Shown here in pieces: positions 39,163 to 49,923 of a stretch of DNA of 64,000 nt. A model generated the notes under the pieces. It searched no databases and was not told where the DNA came from. It was given only the letters and a program-made list of their open reading frames with translations. Each line of letters opens with the position of its first letter. The first letter of the stretch is position 1. The DNA is from CAXKXX01 sp964059975 (lineage in GTDB: Bacteria > Pseudomonadota > Gammaproteobacteria > Enterobacterales > Enterobacteriaceae), in NCBI GenBank assembly GCA_964059975.1, contig CAXKXX010000007.1, forward strand, positions 1-64,000. The letters are read 5' to 3'. A program made the translations under genes and the position numbers.

Positions 39163-41205
39163 TTATTCGGCAATACCGTAATGACGTAGCATCGCATCTA
39201 ATTGGGGTTCTCGACCTCGGAAACACTTGAATAGTATCATTGGGTCTTCTGATCCGCCTCGAGATAAGATATTGTCTAAGAAAGATTGTCCGGTTTCAGC
39301 GTTAAAGATACCCTCTTCCTCAAAACGTGCGTAAGCATCAGATGATAGCACTTCTGCCCATAGATAGCTGTAGTAACCTGCCGCATAGCCACCAGCGAAG
39401 ATGTGACTAAAAGCATGAGGAAAGCGTCCCCAGTCCGGTGAGGGCATTACAGATATCTTTTGTTTAACTTCCGCTAGCGTCGGTAAGATCTGGGCCCCTC
39501 TCTCAGCGTTGTACTGAAGGTGTATCAACAAATCAAACAGCCCGAGCTCTAATTGACGTAGGATCAGTAATCCCCCCTGATAGCGTTTCGCTTTTAGTAA
39601 TTTATCAAGCATCTCTTTCGGAATGGGCAAACCGCTTTGGTAATGCCCTGAAATGAGAGCTAAGGCCTCGGGCTCCCAACACCAATTTTCCATCAACTGG
39701 CTTGGAAGTTCGACAGCATCCCAGGGTACTCCATTTATTCCGGATACTCCACAAACATCGATTTTTGTCAAAATATGGTGCAATCCATGACCGAATTCGT
39801 GGAATAGCGTAGCTACTTCGTTATGAGTAAACAGCGATGGCTGATCGCCGAGTGGACGACTAAAGTTGCACGTTATATAGGCGATAGGTTTTTGTAGCGT
39901 ACCATCAGATTTACGTAGATTTTCACTACAATCCCCCATCCAGGCACCACCTCGCTTATTTTCTCGTGTATATAAGTCAAGATATAAGCTGCCACATAGT
40001 TCACCAGAGCTATCAAATAAATCAAAAAATCGCACCTCAGGATTCCATGTATCTACCCCTATACGCTCCTTCGTGGTTATGCTATAGATGCGTTTTAATA
40101 TCTCAAAGAGCCCTTCAAGCACTTTTTTCTCGGGAAAATATGGACGGAACTGCTCCTCGCTTACGGTGAATAGGTGTTGCTTTTGTTTTTCGCTATAATA
40201 AGTGATGTCCCAAGGTTGTAGTTCATCTACACCGTGATGTTTTTTTGCAAAAGCATGAAGCTGTGATAGCTCTTTTTCAGCCGAAGGACGAGCCCGTTTA
40301 GCTAAATCATGTAAGAAATTAATTACTACTTGGGGCCTTCGCGCCATCTTAATATCTAGGGATTTATCTGCATATGTCGAAAAACCAAGCAATTGAGCTA
40401 GCTCATGGCGCAGCGCTAGCGTGTTTTCCATCACTCTACTGTTGTCCCATTTTCCGGCATGCGGACCTTGATCGGAAGCACGCGTAATGAAGGCGCGGTA
40501 CATTTCTTCACGCAAATCGCGATTGTCTGCATACGTGAGTATCGAAAGGTAATTCGGCATATCTAAGGTGAGCAGCCACCCCTTTTGTTCTTTAGCTTCC
40601 GCTATTTCCTGAGTCTGCTTTAGCACGGTAGACGGTACGCCACTCAATTGAGTCTCGTGGTCAATTAGCTTGCTCCAGCCTCTAGTGGCATCAAATACGT
40701 TATTACTATAGGTGCAGCTGAGCTCGGATAGCTGTGTAACAATTTCACCATATCGTTTCTGTTGATCTTCCGCAAGACCAATGCCCGATAGCTTAAAATT
40801 ACGTAGCGTATTTTCTACTGACCTGCGCTGCGCTATACTTAACTGACTAAATCCTATCCCCTTTTTCAAGTTAAGATAAGCTTGATACAGCCCTAGATGA
40901 TGACCTATCCAAGTGCTATATCTAGATAAAATAAGCAGGGCTTCTTCATAGGCGACGCGAAGTTCTGAACTATTTTTCACTGAATTTAAATGCTCGACCG
41001 GCGACCAGACTCGCGATAATTGATCTTCGGACTCGGATAGAGGCTGACACAGGTTTTCCCATGTAAAGGGTGTCCTCTGTGCAGCTATATGTTCCACCAA
41101 AGCACGACAATCTGCTACTTTAGATTTTATTGCAGGTACGATATCTTCGGGTCGGATCGCTGAAAAAGGGGGTAGAGTAAACGGAGTTAGTAGCGGATTT
41201 ATCAT
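39163..41205 (-). CDS. prlC: Oligopeptidase A
   Basis: Cytoplasmic M3-family zinc metallopeptidase that degrades short peptides, including cleaved signal peptides. The zinc site HEFGHGLHH (HExxH) is intact, with the downstream glutamate region and C-terminal FSHIFAGGYAAGYYSYLWAEV. 680 aa, identical in length to E. coli. The ATG at 41205 is close to the start of the decayed, divergent rlmJ. Confidence 0.97.
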   Translation of the reverse strand: MINPLLTPFTLPPFSAIRPEDIVPAIKSKVADCRALVEHIAAQRTPFTWENLCQPLSESEDQLSRVWSPVEHLNSVKNSSELRVAYEEALLILSRYSTWIGHHLGLYQAYLNLKKGIGFSQLSIAQRRSVENTLRNFKLSGIGLAEDQQKRYGEIVTQLSELSCTYSNNVFDATRGWSKLIDHETQLSGVPSTVLKQTQEIAEAKEQKGWLLTLDMPNYLSILTYADNRDLREEMYRAFITRASDQGPHAGKWDNSRVMENTLALRHELAQLLGFSTYADKSLDIKMARRPQVVINFLHDLAKRARPSAEKELSQLHAFAKKHHGVDELQPWDITYYSEKQKQHLFTVSEEQFRPYFPEKKVLEGLFEILKRIYSITTKERIGVDTWNPEVRFFDLFDSSGELCGSLYLDLYTRENKRGGAWMGDCSENLRKSDGTLQKPIAYITCNFSRPLGDQPSLFTHNEVATLFHEFGHGLHHILTKIDVCGVSGINGVPWDAVELPSQLMENWCWEPEALALISGHYQSGLPIPKEMLDKLLKAKRYQGGLLILRQLELGLFDLLIHLQYNAERGAQILPTLAEVKQKISVMPSPDWGRFPHAFSHIFAGGYAAGYYSYLWAEVLSSDAYARFEEEGIFNAETGQSFLDNILSRGGSEDPMILFKCFRGREPQLDAMLRHYGIAE

Positions 41206-41225
41206 AAAGCGCCCCTGAGTAGAGT

Positions 41226-41480
41226 ATGATTGCCCATCGTAGCGGGATTAATCGTAAGAGAAATGAATTGAGCGTTAATTATTACAAAAGAGCAAAAAGT
41301 GGCAAGCGTTCTCCCCGGCTGTATATTTGCATCGAGATATTGGTTTTTAGAATAATGCAAGGTGGTCAGCAGGAGCCAGATAGTTATGTGAATTTAGTAT
41401 GTAGTCTATGTCGTCCCGGAGAACAGCGTCACTATCCTGCGATTTTTATTTACTATTTAGTTAATAAAAATTTTATTTAA
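41226..41480 (+). pseudogene. rlmJ: Truncated rlmJ (23S rRNA A2030 methyltransferase) fossil
   Basis: An 84-codon open frame divergent from prlC, exactly where E. coli has rlmJ. The start MIAHRS matches MLSYRHS, and the later EPDSYVNLV....GEQRHYPAIF matches AELEAYINVV....GQLRYYPGSPLI. Between them the match changes frame (ALIITKEQK in a second frame versus SLIIESLKEK), so an old frameshift pair lies inside. Everything after about residue 110, including the catalytic DPPY motif, is gone. The open frame may still be translated, but the product could not be an active enzyme. Confidence 0.65.
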
Positions 41481-41488
41481 TGAATTAT

Positions 41489-41548
41489 GCCAATCTTGCG
41501 TGCTTTCGTATTTTATGAATACCAAGTACGAAAGCACGCAAGATTGGC
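41489..41548. repeat. Perfect 22-bp inverted repeat
   Basis: Arms 41489-41510 and 41527-41548 are exact reverse complements with a 16-base loop. It lies just past the end of the rlmJ fossil and 134 bases from the aroB stop. It has no flanking T-run; a role as aroB terminator is possible but not favoured. Confidence 0.93.
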
Positions 41549-41682
41549 GGATGGCTATTCACTGATTATAAAATAATTAAAGTATTAGTTTCTGTTATAA
41601 AAATATCGTGAGATTCTCATCATAGCATTTTAGATGTAGATGTAAAGTTAGCGCTAGGTAAAAATTACTCTATCTAATTCAG

Positions 41683-42783
41683 CTAAGAAGCATTACCCAT
41701 GGGGATACAGGCGTCAATAGATTCTAATACGCGTTCATACCCGACGTCGGTACGGACTTCCGCGTGTCCAATGCTCATCGGTAACACCAAGCGTAATTCT
41801 CCAGCTATGGTCTTTTTATCGCGCATCATATGAGGAAGATAGCATCTTGGAGACATTTCGCTTGGTCCAAGTATAGGAAGGCCCGCGCGCAGTAATAACG
41901 CTTTAATACGCTTAATATCATCAAATGAAAACTGACCGAGTCGATATGCAGTTTCTGCCGCCATCACCATACCAGCCGCTATGGCTTCTCCGTGCAACCA
42001 TGATCCGTAGTCCATTTCAGACTCTATCGCATGGCCGTAAGTATGGCCTAAATTTAGCAGCGTACGTGTGCCGCTTTCGTATTCATCGGCTGCGACTACC
42101 TCGGTTTTTAATTCACAGCAACGTCGGACACAGTAAGTCAGGGCCTCTATTTCGAGGCTCAATACTGAATCAATATTATTTTCTAGCCAGATAAAAAAGT
42201 CGCCGTCAAGAGTAATTCCATATTTGATCACTTCGGCTAAACCAGAAGAAATCTCACGACTTGGCAAAGTTTTCAGACAATCTAAATCGGCTATTACTGA
42301 GGCGGGCTGATAGAAGGCCCCAATCATATTTTTACCCAGAGGATGATTGACGGCCGTTTTTCCTCCAATAGAGGAATCTACCTGAGACAATAGTGTAGTG
42401 GGAACGTGAATAAGGCGGACTCCCCGGCGATAGCAAGAGGCGGCAAACCCGGTCAAGTCTCCTATGACGCCCCCACCTAGTGCGATTAACGTTGTATCAC
42501 GACCATGAGACTTTTTCAGCAATACTGAAAAAATTTGTTCGAGGATTCTTATAGATTTATACTTTTCACCATCCGGAAGAATTATATAATCTACCTTCAC
42601 GCCACTTTGCTCTAGCACGCTACGAAGCTGATTCAGATAGAGCGGCACCAACGTCTGATTGGTTACTACCATAGCTTTTTCTTGGGCCTTGAGGGGTGCA
42701 AAAGAAGCTGGATCTTTAAGTAGCCCGGAAGAGATAGTAATCGGATAGCTATGATCTCTAAGCGTTATGGTAATTTTTTCCAT
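41683..42783 (-). CDS. aroB: 3-dehydroquinate synthase
   Basis: Second step of the shikimate pathway: DAHP to 3-dehydroquinate, with NAD and a divalent metal. GGGVIGDLTGFAAS (NAD binding), HVPTTLLSQVDSSIGGKTAVNHPLGKN-type region, and metal ligands in NLGHTYGHAIE and LHGEAIAAGM are all present. 366 aa against 362. It lies downstream of aroK by 92 bases, as in E. coli; damX and dam, which normally follow, are missing. Retained shikimate genes agree with a nutritional symbiont making aromatic precursors. Confidence 0.97.
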   Translation of the reverse strand: MEKITITLRDHSYPITISSGLLKDPASFAPLKAQEKAMVVTNQTLVPLYLNQLRSVLEQSGVKVDYIILPDGEKYKSIRILEQIFSVLLKKSHGRDTTLIALGGGVIGDLTGFAASCYRRGVRLIHVPTTLLSQVDSSIGGKTAVNHPLGKNMIGAFYQPASVIADLDCLKTLPSREISSGLAEVIKYGITLDGDFFIWLENNIDSVLSLEIEALTYCVRRCCELKTEVVAADEYESGTRTLLNLGHTYGHAIESEMDYGSWLHGEAIAAGMVMAAETAYRLGQFSFDDIKRIKALLLRAGLPILGPSEMSPRCYLPHMMRDKKTIAGELRLVLPMSIGHAEVRTDVGYERVLESIDACIPMGNAS

Positions 42784-42875
42784 ATCATGCTCGGCTTTCT
42801 GTAACGTTTCGTGGAAGCTGCAAAAACAGTTGGAGGTTGGGCTGCTTTATCTGCACGCCGAATATGAAAGCTATA

Positions 42876-43397
42876 TCAGTTATTCTCTAGAATATTACTA
42901 ATATGATTGGCTACTACTTTCGCGCTTTGATCATCGGTACGGATAGTCACGTCCGCAATTTCTTCATACAACGGGTTGCGTTCTTGTGCTAGCGCCTCTA
43001 GCTTCTCCCGAGTAGGAGAAGTAATCTGTAGAAGTGGACGCTTTTTATCGCGCTGGGTGCGCGCTAGCTGTTGCTCAATAGTCGTTTCTAAATAGACCAC
43101 GATTCCCCTCGCCGAAAGTCGGTTGCGCGTTTCGCGTGACTTCACGGATCCGCCTCCAGTGGCCAATACAATCCCTTGATTGTCTGTTAATTCATTGATG
43201 ATCTTTTCTTCGCGTTCGCGGAAACCGGCTTCGCCTTCCACATCAAATACCCAGCCTACGTCGGCTCCGGTACGTTGCTCAATTTCTTGATCGGAGTCGA
43301 AGAATTCCATATTGAGTTGCTGGGCTAACTGACGACCAATAGTGCTTTTCCCGGCACCCATGGGTCCAACCAGAAAGATATTGCGTTTCTCTGCCAT
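42876..43397 (-). CDS. aroK: Shikimate kinase I
   Basis: Phosphorylates shikimate at the 3-OH using ATP. Walker A GPMGAGKST (residues 11-19), shikimate-binding SDQEIE and ATGGGSVKS, and lid segment RDKKRPLL. 173 aa, identical in length and nearly in sequence to E. coli. First gene of the aroK-aroB pair. hofQ-type genes upstream are absent. Confidence 0.98.
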   Translation of the reverse strand: MAEKRNIFLVGPMGAGKSTIGRQLAQQLNMEFFDSDQEIEQRTGADVGWVFDVEGEAGFREREEKIINELTDNQGIVLATGGGSVKSRETRNRLSARGIVVYLETTIEQQLARTQRDKKRPLLQITSPTREKLEALAQERNPLYEEIADVTIRTDDQSAKVVANHISNILENN

Positions 43398-45415
43398 GCT
43401 TTTCGGTATTACCAGGAGAATGCGTTAATGTTAGACCGCCGCGCAGTTAATTGTGTCAGCGGCGGGACCTAGGCTGAATCCTGCAATTTCTTTGGACATG
43501 CAGGCGCAGACGAAAAATTACCTTAATCTAATTATTCGTTTATAAGACGAAGGGGTAGATTTTGCTCCGTAGAAAAGAGATCTACATTTTTAACTTTAAT
43601 AGTATCTTGATATTTAAAAATCTTAATTCTTAATGCAGTAGATTTTTATAAGCTAAGTATGCCATAGCGTTAAGCGTAGATCACCTTAAGGTGATAAAAA
43701 TATTTCTCTTATCAACTGTGTTGCATTTCGAAATAAGTCAAATGGTTAATCTTCATAATTAAATACCTGTGCATATTTCACTCATGTATTCATTTAGAAT
43801 TATATGTATTCTTTCAGTACTTCAAATACCTCTTGCATATTAAATATTGTTGCTTGCTTGAACTTTATGCAGTTTTTCTAATTACTAAAGGTTGCGTACT
43901 TCTTCGAAACGAATATTTCTTTGCTATTAGGCGCCAAAATTTGTATATGCGTTGCTATGCGATACGGATTGACGATATTATCTACTTCATTTTTAGAACG
44001 TTTAGAATCGACTGACCTCAAAAAATATTTTATGGAATTTTCCAGATAGAGGTCCCCTTTTGCGCATACCGGATGGCCCCCACTTTGATCATAGATTTGC
44101 AAATTAAATTAGGCCAAACCCTGCGATTGGCTGTTCGTCTATTACCGACGTCTGACTGCGCGTCCGTATTAATTTACGCTTGCAATATTGATAGTCGTGA
44201 TTTGTGTATGCTAGTTGTACCACTGATAAGTGGGATATCTACTTTTACTGCTTAATTTTAAAGGCGCCAATATTGATGCGATTTATACTAGATCGATGGT
44301 CCCTCGATAAAACTTGTATCCGGAATCGCTGCTTCAACTGTACTGCTATATTTAATTCATTTAACTCTATGTGTAGCTTACATATGTAGCTTGTATTAGC
44401 TTAAATCTAGCTCTTATTAGATTAAGAGTCCGTCTGTGCGCATAGAGAAGGTATTAAGCTTATAAGAAATAGCGAAATAGAAATAGTCTAGTGTTTTATT
44501 TTAATATCTTTTATCACATAATCGAGGATTAGCGGCTCTTATGGCTTTATATCGAGGTCTGGGTTCTTGCTTTTTTCAGAAATTTAGGCTTTTTTATATC
44601 TTATCTTTAATAAATCGCTTGATGAGAAGTCGGACCTGCATACATTGCTACTCGATTAAGTAATCGTGATTCTTTTCGATTAGGGCGAATGAAATATTGG
44701 AACTATGCAGCCACGAAATGCTAGAACTTCAATCTTAGGGCTTTACCTATCAATATTTTAAGAATTAAGTCTTCCGCATTTTCTGCAGTAATAAAAATTT
44801 TTTTAAAATGTTTTTTCGTAGCATTATGGGTATTTCTTAAACCGCTTACCAGTTGTTTTTAGTATTAGCTTTCCTATTAAGGAAAGACGCTATCTTCAGT
44901 TACTTCTGCATGGAAGAAGCCCTATTTATAGTTTTATTTTTATGATTTATCAAATATTTTTTATGCATTAATACGGGTTATGGATCTTACTAGATACTTG
45001 ATCTTTTTAAGATACCTAATCATTAATAGTAACTAATAGATCTTATCACGCAATTAGTATAAATCAATCGGTGGTACAAAATGAGTCTGAAGCAGGATTA
45101 GAATGCATAGAACGGAGCGTGTGCGTGCGCTCCATGACACTCAGTCATACTACTTCAGTTCTCCATATCATTTTGTCTCTAAATAGTACTCATTTTCTTG
45201 AATTCTTCCTGTATACCTACTTATTGTTACGTGCTATTTTTCGCACAAACTGATTATAACAATGTATTCTTAGAAAAATAAAATTTTAATCAAAGCATTA
45301 AAGAATAAGAGCATCTCAACTTATTGTTCAACTCCATTTGCTTGGAGTCGCAAGTTTCTATATTTCGGGTCATAAAGATGAGTAGATTAAATCTAACTAA
45401 CTAGCATTTAACGAA
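43398..45415. other. 2-kb gene-free region upstream of aroK
   Basis: A GC-raised patch around 44060-44240 has open frames on both strands (43878-44102 minus, 44073-44255 plus) that I could not match to hof, mrcA, nudE or anything else. The rest is AT-rich. It must include the aroK promoter near 43400-43600. Confidence 0.5.
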
Positions 45416-46033
45416 ATGAAAAAAGCTTTAGAGCAGATAAATTATCTTCTTTTCTCCTGGATCAATGCTGGCCCAGAATCTTCAAAATTGCTACTTAGCA
45501 TCGCCACCTTTATGGCGTGCTACGCAATCGTAGTGGTGCCTCTATTTCTTATGAGGCTATGGCTTTGGGGGACAAAAATTCGTCTACTATCACAGCGTGA
45601 AGCAGTAGCTAAAACCATAATTGCGCTCCTGATTGCGATGCTCGCAGCTGCGAGCATCGCAAAACTATTTCCGTACCAAAGGCCGTTCGTCGCAGGAATC
45701 GGCTCTTGTTTCTTAAAGCACGCACCAGATACTTCTTTTCCGAGTAAGCACGGTACTGCCATTTTTACTTGTGCGCTAGCATTCCTATTTTGGTATCGCA
45801 TATCAGTTGGTGGATTCTTTATGATCGCCGCGATAGGTATCGCCTGGTCACGTATTTATCTCGGTGTACACTGGCCATCTGACATGGTTGGCGCCTTTCT
45901 TTTAGGTCTTCCCAGTTGTCTGCTTACCCAGTGGGTATGGAATCTATTTGGAATCATTATTAGTAGTCAGTTAGTGCAGCTGTATCATTTTCTATTTATC
46001 TGCGCCATACGTAAGGGTTGGGTAAAAGCATAA
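45416..46033 (+). CDS. ybjG: Undecaprenyl-diphosphatase, YbjG/BcrC type (PAP2)
   Basis: Membrane phosphatase that recycles undecaprenyl diphosphate to the monophosphate lipid carrier for wall and LPS synthesis. It matches E. coli YbjG along its length: LFPYQRPFVAGIG, SFPSKHGTAIFTCALAFL, AWSRIYLGVHWPSDMVG and the end IRKGWVKA. About 5-6 membrane segments; 205 aa against 198. Odd: the second phosphatase motif is PSKHG where YbjG has PSDHG, and a 30-bp palindrome (45633-45662) encodes the stretch before LFP that differs most from YbjG. The catalytic histidines and arginines remain. It could be another PAP2 paralogue, but YbjG fits best. Confidence 0.88.
   Translation: MKKALEQINYLLFSWINAGPESSKLLLSIATFMACYAIVVVPLFLMRLWLWGTKIRLLSQREAVAKTIIALLIAMLAAASIAKLFPYQRPFVAGIGSCFLKHAPDTSFPSKHGTAIFTCALAFLFWYRISVGGFFMIAAIGIAWSRIYLGVHWPSDMVGAFLLGLPSCLLTQWVWNLFGIIISSQLVQLYHFLFICAIRKGWVKA
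45633..45662. repeat. Perfect 30-bp palindrome inside ybjG
   Basis: The 30 bases equal their own reverse complement, with no loop. It encodes part of AMLAAASIA in the phosphatase. No such palindrome is expected from coding constraints. Confidence 0.95.
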
Positions 46034-46547
46034 TTACGTCGCGTAGGCTCGAGCGCCCCTGTCTATCAGCATCGGCTCGCTATGAATTATAATGAAGCGC
46101 AATTATATCTATCGTCAATTCATCTACTATAGTGCGTGTCTATTACAGACATAAAAAGAATGCATTGCTACAATATTTTAACAAAAATTTAATATGACTC
46201 GTATCACTAAACTTAACAATTTACATTTTTAGCTAGATCATAGATCACTCTTAAAATATATTGCTTTGCTGATTTATCGAGCGAAGCTTCATTCGGATTA
46301 TGATTGACTAAATTATATAAATCTGGCTACTTCTTTTTGATAGTTGTCTCACAAAATATATGGGCGGATCATAAGATATAGGTTGAGACTGAAGATGTCG
46401 ACAACTACCAGTATTGCATGTCTGAAATCTAATATTAGCGTTATTTCTACTATGAGTCATTATTTTACTGTCGCATATCATTTGATACTGCATATCTATT
46501 TAAAACGCTTCTATACTTAAACTAACGTGTTCACTTCGGAGATATTT
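46034..46547. other. ybjG-sdaC intergenic region
   Basis: About 510 AT-rich bases with no supported gene or recognisable fossil. It should contain the sdaC promoter; GGAG at 46538-46541 is the sdaC ribosome site. Confidence 0.45.
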
Positions 46548-47849
46548 ATGAACACTATACAAACTAGCCGTCTTACCTCTGAGGCTGCTCCTCGCTCTAG
46601 CGGTGTTTGGCGTAAAACAGATACCACTTGGATGCTGGGGCTTTATGGTACCGCCATCGGTGCGGGCGTACTATTTTTACCAATAAACGCAGGTATCGGC
46701 GGTTTAATTCCCCTTCTTATCATGGCTGTCATCGCTTTTCCGATGACCTTCTTTGCACATCGCGGCTTATGTCGTTTTGTTTTGTCAGGTAAAAAATCCG
46801 GTACAAACTTTACTGAAGTCGTGGAAGAACATTTCGGTATCAGTGCAGGCAAGTTAATCACTCTGCTATACTTTTTTTCTATCTATCCAATCCTGTTGGT
46901 ATATAGCGTAGCTATAACCAATACTGTAAATAGTTTCATAATTCATCAGTTACGTATGCTTGCACCTCCTAGAGCACTTATATCACTCACTTTGATTGCC
47001 GTTCTTATGATCATTGTTCGCTTAGGCGAGCAAACTATTGTAAAAACTATGAGCATACTTGTATTTCCGTTTGTTGGGGCGCTAATGCTTCTAGCCTTGT
47101 ATCTCATTCCTCACTGGAGCGGCGCTATTTTTGAGAATATTTTATTGTCTGACTCTAAAAACACTATTGGAGATGGTCTAGCTATGACCCTATGGCTAGC
47201 GATCCCAGTTATGGTATTTTCTTTTAATCACTCGCCGATCGTCTCTGCTTTTGCCGTTGTAAAGAGCGAGGAATATGGCGTCGACGCGGAGAAAAAATGC
47301 TCAAGCATTCTTGCTTACGCGCATATTATGATGGTGTTAACGGTAATGTTTTTTGTATTTAGCTGCGTTTTTAGCTTATCGCCAGAAAACCTAGCAGAAG
47401 CTAAAGCACAAAACATTTCTATTTTATCTTATTTAGCTAACCACTTTAATAACAGGATGATCGAATATATTGCACCGATTATCGCATTCGTTGCTATTAT
47501 TAAGTCTTTTCTTGGCCATTACTTAGGTGCACGAGAAGGCTTTAAGGGCTTAATAGGAAAATCAATAAAAATCCGTAGTAGAAGTATCAGCACTGATAGT
47601 ATGAACCGCTTTACTGATATATTCATGCTAGTAACGACCTGGTTGGTGGCTACACTTAACCCTAGCATTTTGGGCGTGATCGAAACGCTTGGCGGCCCGA
47701 TTATTGCCATGTTGCTATTCTTAATGCCAATGTACGCTATCCGTAAAGTGCCTGCTATGCGTAAGTATGGAGGAAAAATCAGCAATCTATTTGTGGTGAT
47801 GTTAGGGCTAATCGCCATTTCTGCTATTTTATTCAGCCTGATCGACTAG
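46548..47849 (+). CDS. sdaC: Serine/proton symporter SdaC
   Basis: Inner-membrane importer of L-serine in the HAAAP family, about 11 membrane helices. MLGLYGTAIGAGVLFLPINAG, FPMTFFAHRGL, VVEEHFG, FSFNHSPIVSAFAV and SILSYLANHFN follow E. coli SdaC closely. I use the ATG at 46548, with GGAG 6 bases upstream and MNTIQTS aligned to METTQTS; the upstream ATG at 46527 adds seven residues. 433 aa against 429. Its usual partner sdaB (serine deaminase) does not follow. In a symbiont, serine uptake may supply a missing host- or partner-derived amino acid. Confidence 0.95.
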   Translation: MNTIQTSRLTSEAAPRSSGVWRKTDTTWMLGLYGTAIGAGVLFLPINAGIGGLIPLLIMAVIAFPMTFFAHRGLCRFVLSGKKSGTNFTEVVEEHFGISAGKLITLLYFFSIYPILLVYSVAITNTVNSFIIHQLRMLAPPRALISLTLIAVLMIIVRLGEQTIVKTMSILVFPFVGALMLLALYLIPHWSGAIFENILLSDSKNTIGDGLAMTLWLAIPVMVFSFNHSPIVSAFAVVKSEEYGVDAEKKCSSILAYAHIMMVLTVMFFVFSCVFSLSPENLAEAKAQNISILSYLANHFNNRMIEYIAPIIAFVAIIKSFLGHYLGAREGFKGLIGKSIKIRSRSISTDSMNRFTDIFMLVTTWLVATLNPSILGVIETLGGPIIAMLLFLMPMYAIRKVPAMRKYGGKISNLFVVMLGLIAISAILFSLID

Positions 47850-48086
47850 TAAATCTATGATGCATATTCTTGCGCATATCAGCGCAGTCATGAAATCTTA
47901 GAGCCAACTAAAATCTCAGAGAATCAATATACATTGATCGGCGATGTTACACTCTATTTAATCTCTTGTCTTATAGAGCTGATGTATTTTATTTTGAACT
48001 ACATACCGTAAATTCCCTGCAGATTCATGCAATTCCTAGTGCATATTATATTCGATCCTTATATGCCCTATAGGAAAAAATTTTAC

Positions 48087-48120
48087 CTTAATGCGCAATA
48101 GATCTTAATGCGCAATAGAT
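48087..48120. repeat. Exact tandem duplication, 17 bp x 2
   Basis: cttaatgcgcaatagat occurs at 48087-48103 and 48104-48120 without mismatch. Confidence 0.92.
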
Positions 48121-49923
48121 AAAGAATCGACTAAAACTTACAGAACCTGGTCTACGAATTTTTTGAGTAATCTAGTTCAAGAGATTTTAGAAGAAGAGGT
48201 AAAACTGTAAAATAAGAAAGTAAGACAATTCATGATAAGCACGTACGTTACAGACTCACTTAATTGTCCTCAGGTTTTACGCGATAGCCAATTTTAGATT
48301 TATGCGATACCTGTATCGTGAGTATAAAAACTACATTTTAGTGACTACCTAACCCAACCGTGAATGCGCAGCAATATTGCTATCTGTGCCACTATAAAGA
48401 TCTTACATAGAGCAGTATGACTAACTCGAATGCGGGAAATCACTTAATATACGCTATTCGTTGATAGTTAAATATTGTCCTATTTTTTACTTTTATATAA
48501 AAGTTCTTTCTTAATAGTGTTTATAAATCCCATTGAGTATAAAATATCTACTAGATATAAAGGCGCTTATGTATGCATCTCTCTTCCTAATTTAGAAAAT
48601 AAATACTTGGGAACATGATCGCTATCTGCAATATCAAGATCCATAGGACTACTATCATTCATAATTAATAACCTCAGAAATAAGTCTTGAGGGCACTATA
48701 TTTTATAGATAATACAGGAAAGTAATAAAGACTGGGAAGCCTCACAAATCGCTACTAGAGATGTCAGTGGCGATCCTCATTTTTAAGTAGCTTGCTTAAA
48801 AGTTGCCTGAAATGCTCAATCAAAATATCTCCGATATCTTGAAACATAGCATTTACCTAAGTTTTAGTATGCCCCTAATATTGATATTCATTAGAAAAAT
48901 TTAGAGTGCCATAGGCCGTATTGATTATTAGATTCCTAAAATTTTTCTGTAGCTTAGAAAGCTAATGTGGCCGCATCCTTATTGATTTTATTCGTTCAAG
49001 CCGAGAAACGGAAGTAATCTTAATATTTATAAGACATCTAATATCACCGAGAATTAACTAACTATTTTTCTATCTGTATCAGACGACTGAAAATTAGTAT
49101 AGCTAATCTATCAATCAATCGCTAACATAAGACTATTGATACACATAGTTATGTTTTTATTATATAATGTTCGATGCAAGAAGAATATGAAATATTAATG
49201 ATCCTAATTCTAAATCACTTATAAATTTTCATATAATGTATTAACCCTCCTATTTTACATGACTCCGACAATACACATATAAATACATTAGAACAAAGCT
49301 CATCGTGTTAATATTTTCGTTTATATTTTATCGTGGTCATTCCTATTTCTGAACGGATGCTTTATTATTAAATTTATTCAATAACACTGTTCATTCAAGA
49401 TTTCCACACCTGTTAAAAAGTAGGTAATTATTTTTAATAATATATAAAAACGATCCTACTAAGATGCTGGTAAATAATTTGATTTTAATATTTTAATCAA
49501 GAAAACAAGATTGATTTAGGTTAAAAGCGCTATTTTAGAATTTAAAAATATCTATGATAATCAAGTATTATATTTACTTAATTTTTATACGGAGTGTGGT
49601 ACCAGATTATTTTAGGAAATAATTTTTCTAAAATTAACGAAAAACTATTTATAGGTTTCATTGTAAGCGGAAAAGTCTTAGGTAGTAAGTAGATCTGAAT
49701 AAAAATTCAAAATCACCCTTTTGATAGAACAAAAATAATTTTGTTAGAATTAATTATGTAGTAGGTTTATTTTTTGATTTCTATCTATCTAAGTTTTATT
49801 AAGTTAAATCTGATTTATATAAGTAATGTCGGTAAGTAATTCCGGGAATCACCAGTTTGAGATTATGATAATAATCTTAATTAATAATAACTGGGGTAAA
49901 AATAAAATTTTTACTGTGTCTTC

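Larger units (their letters stand above)
41206..41682. other. Spacer between prlC and aroB with rlmJ fossil and hairpin
   Basis: 477 bases. It holds the rlmJ remnant and a long inverted repeat, both listed separately. The last 130 bases, next to the aroB stop, show nothing readable. Confidence 0.6.

Noticed and set aside
43878..44255. Overlapping open frames on both strands in a GC-raised patch upstream of aroK
   Set aside because: No similarity to hof, mrcA, nudE or any family I know; probably the remains of an unrecognised gene, not a live one.
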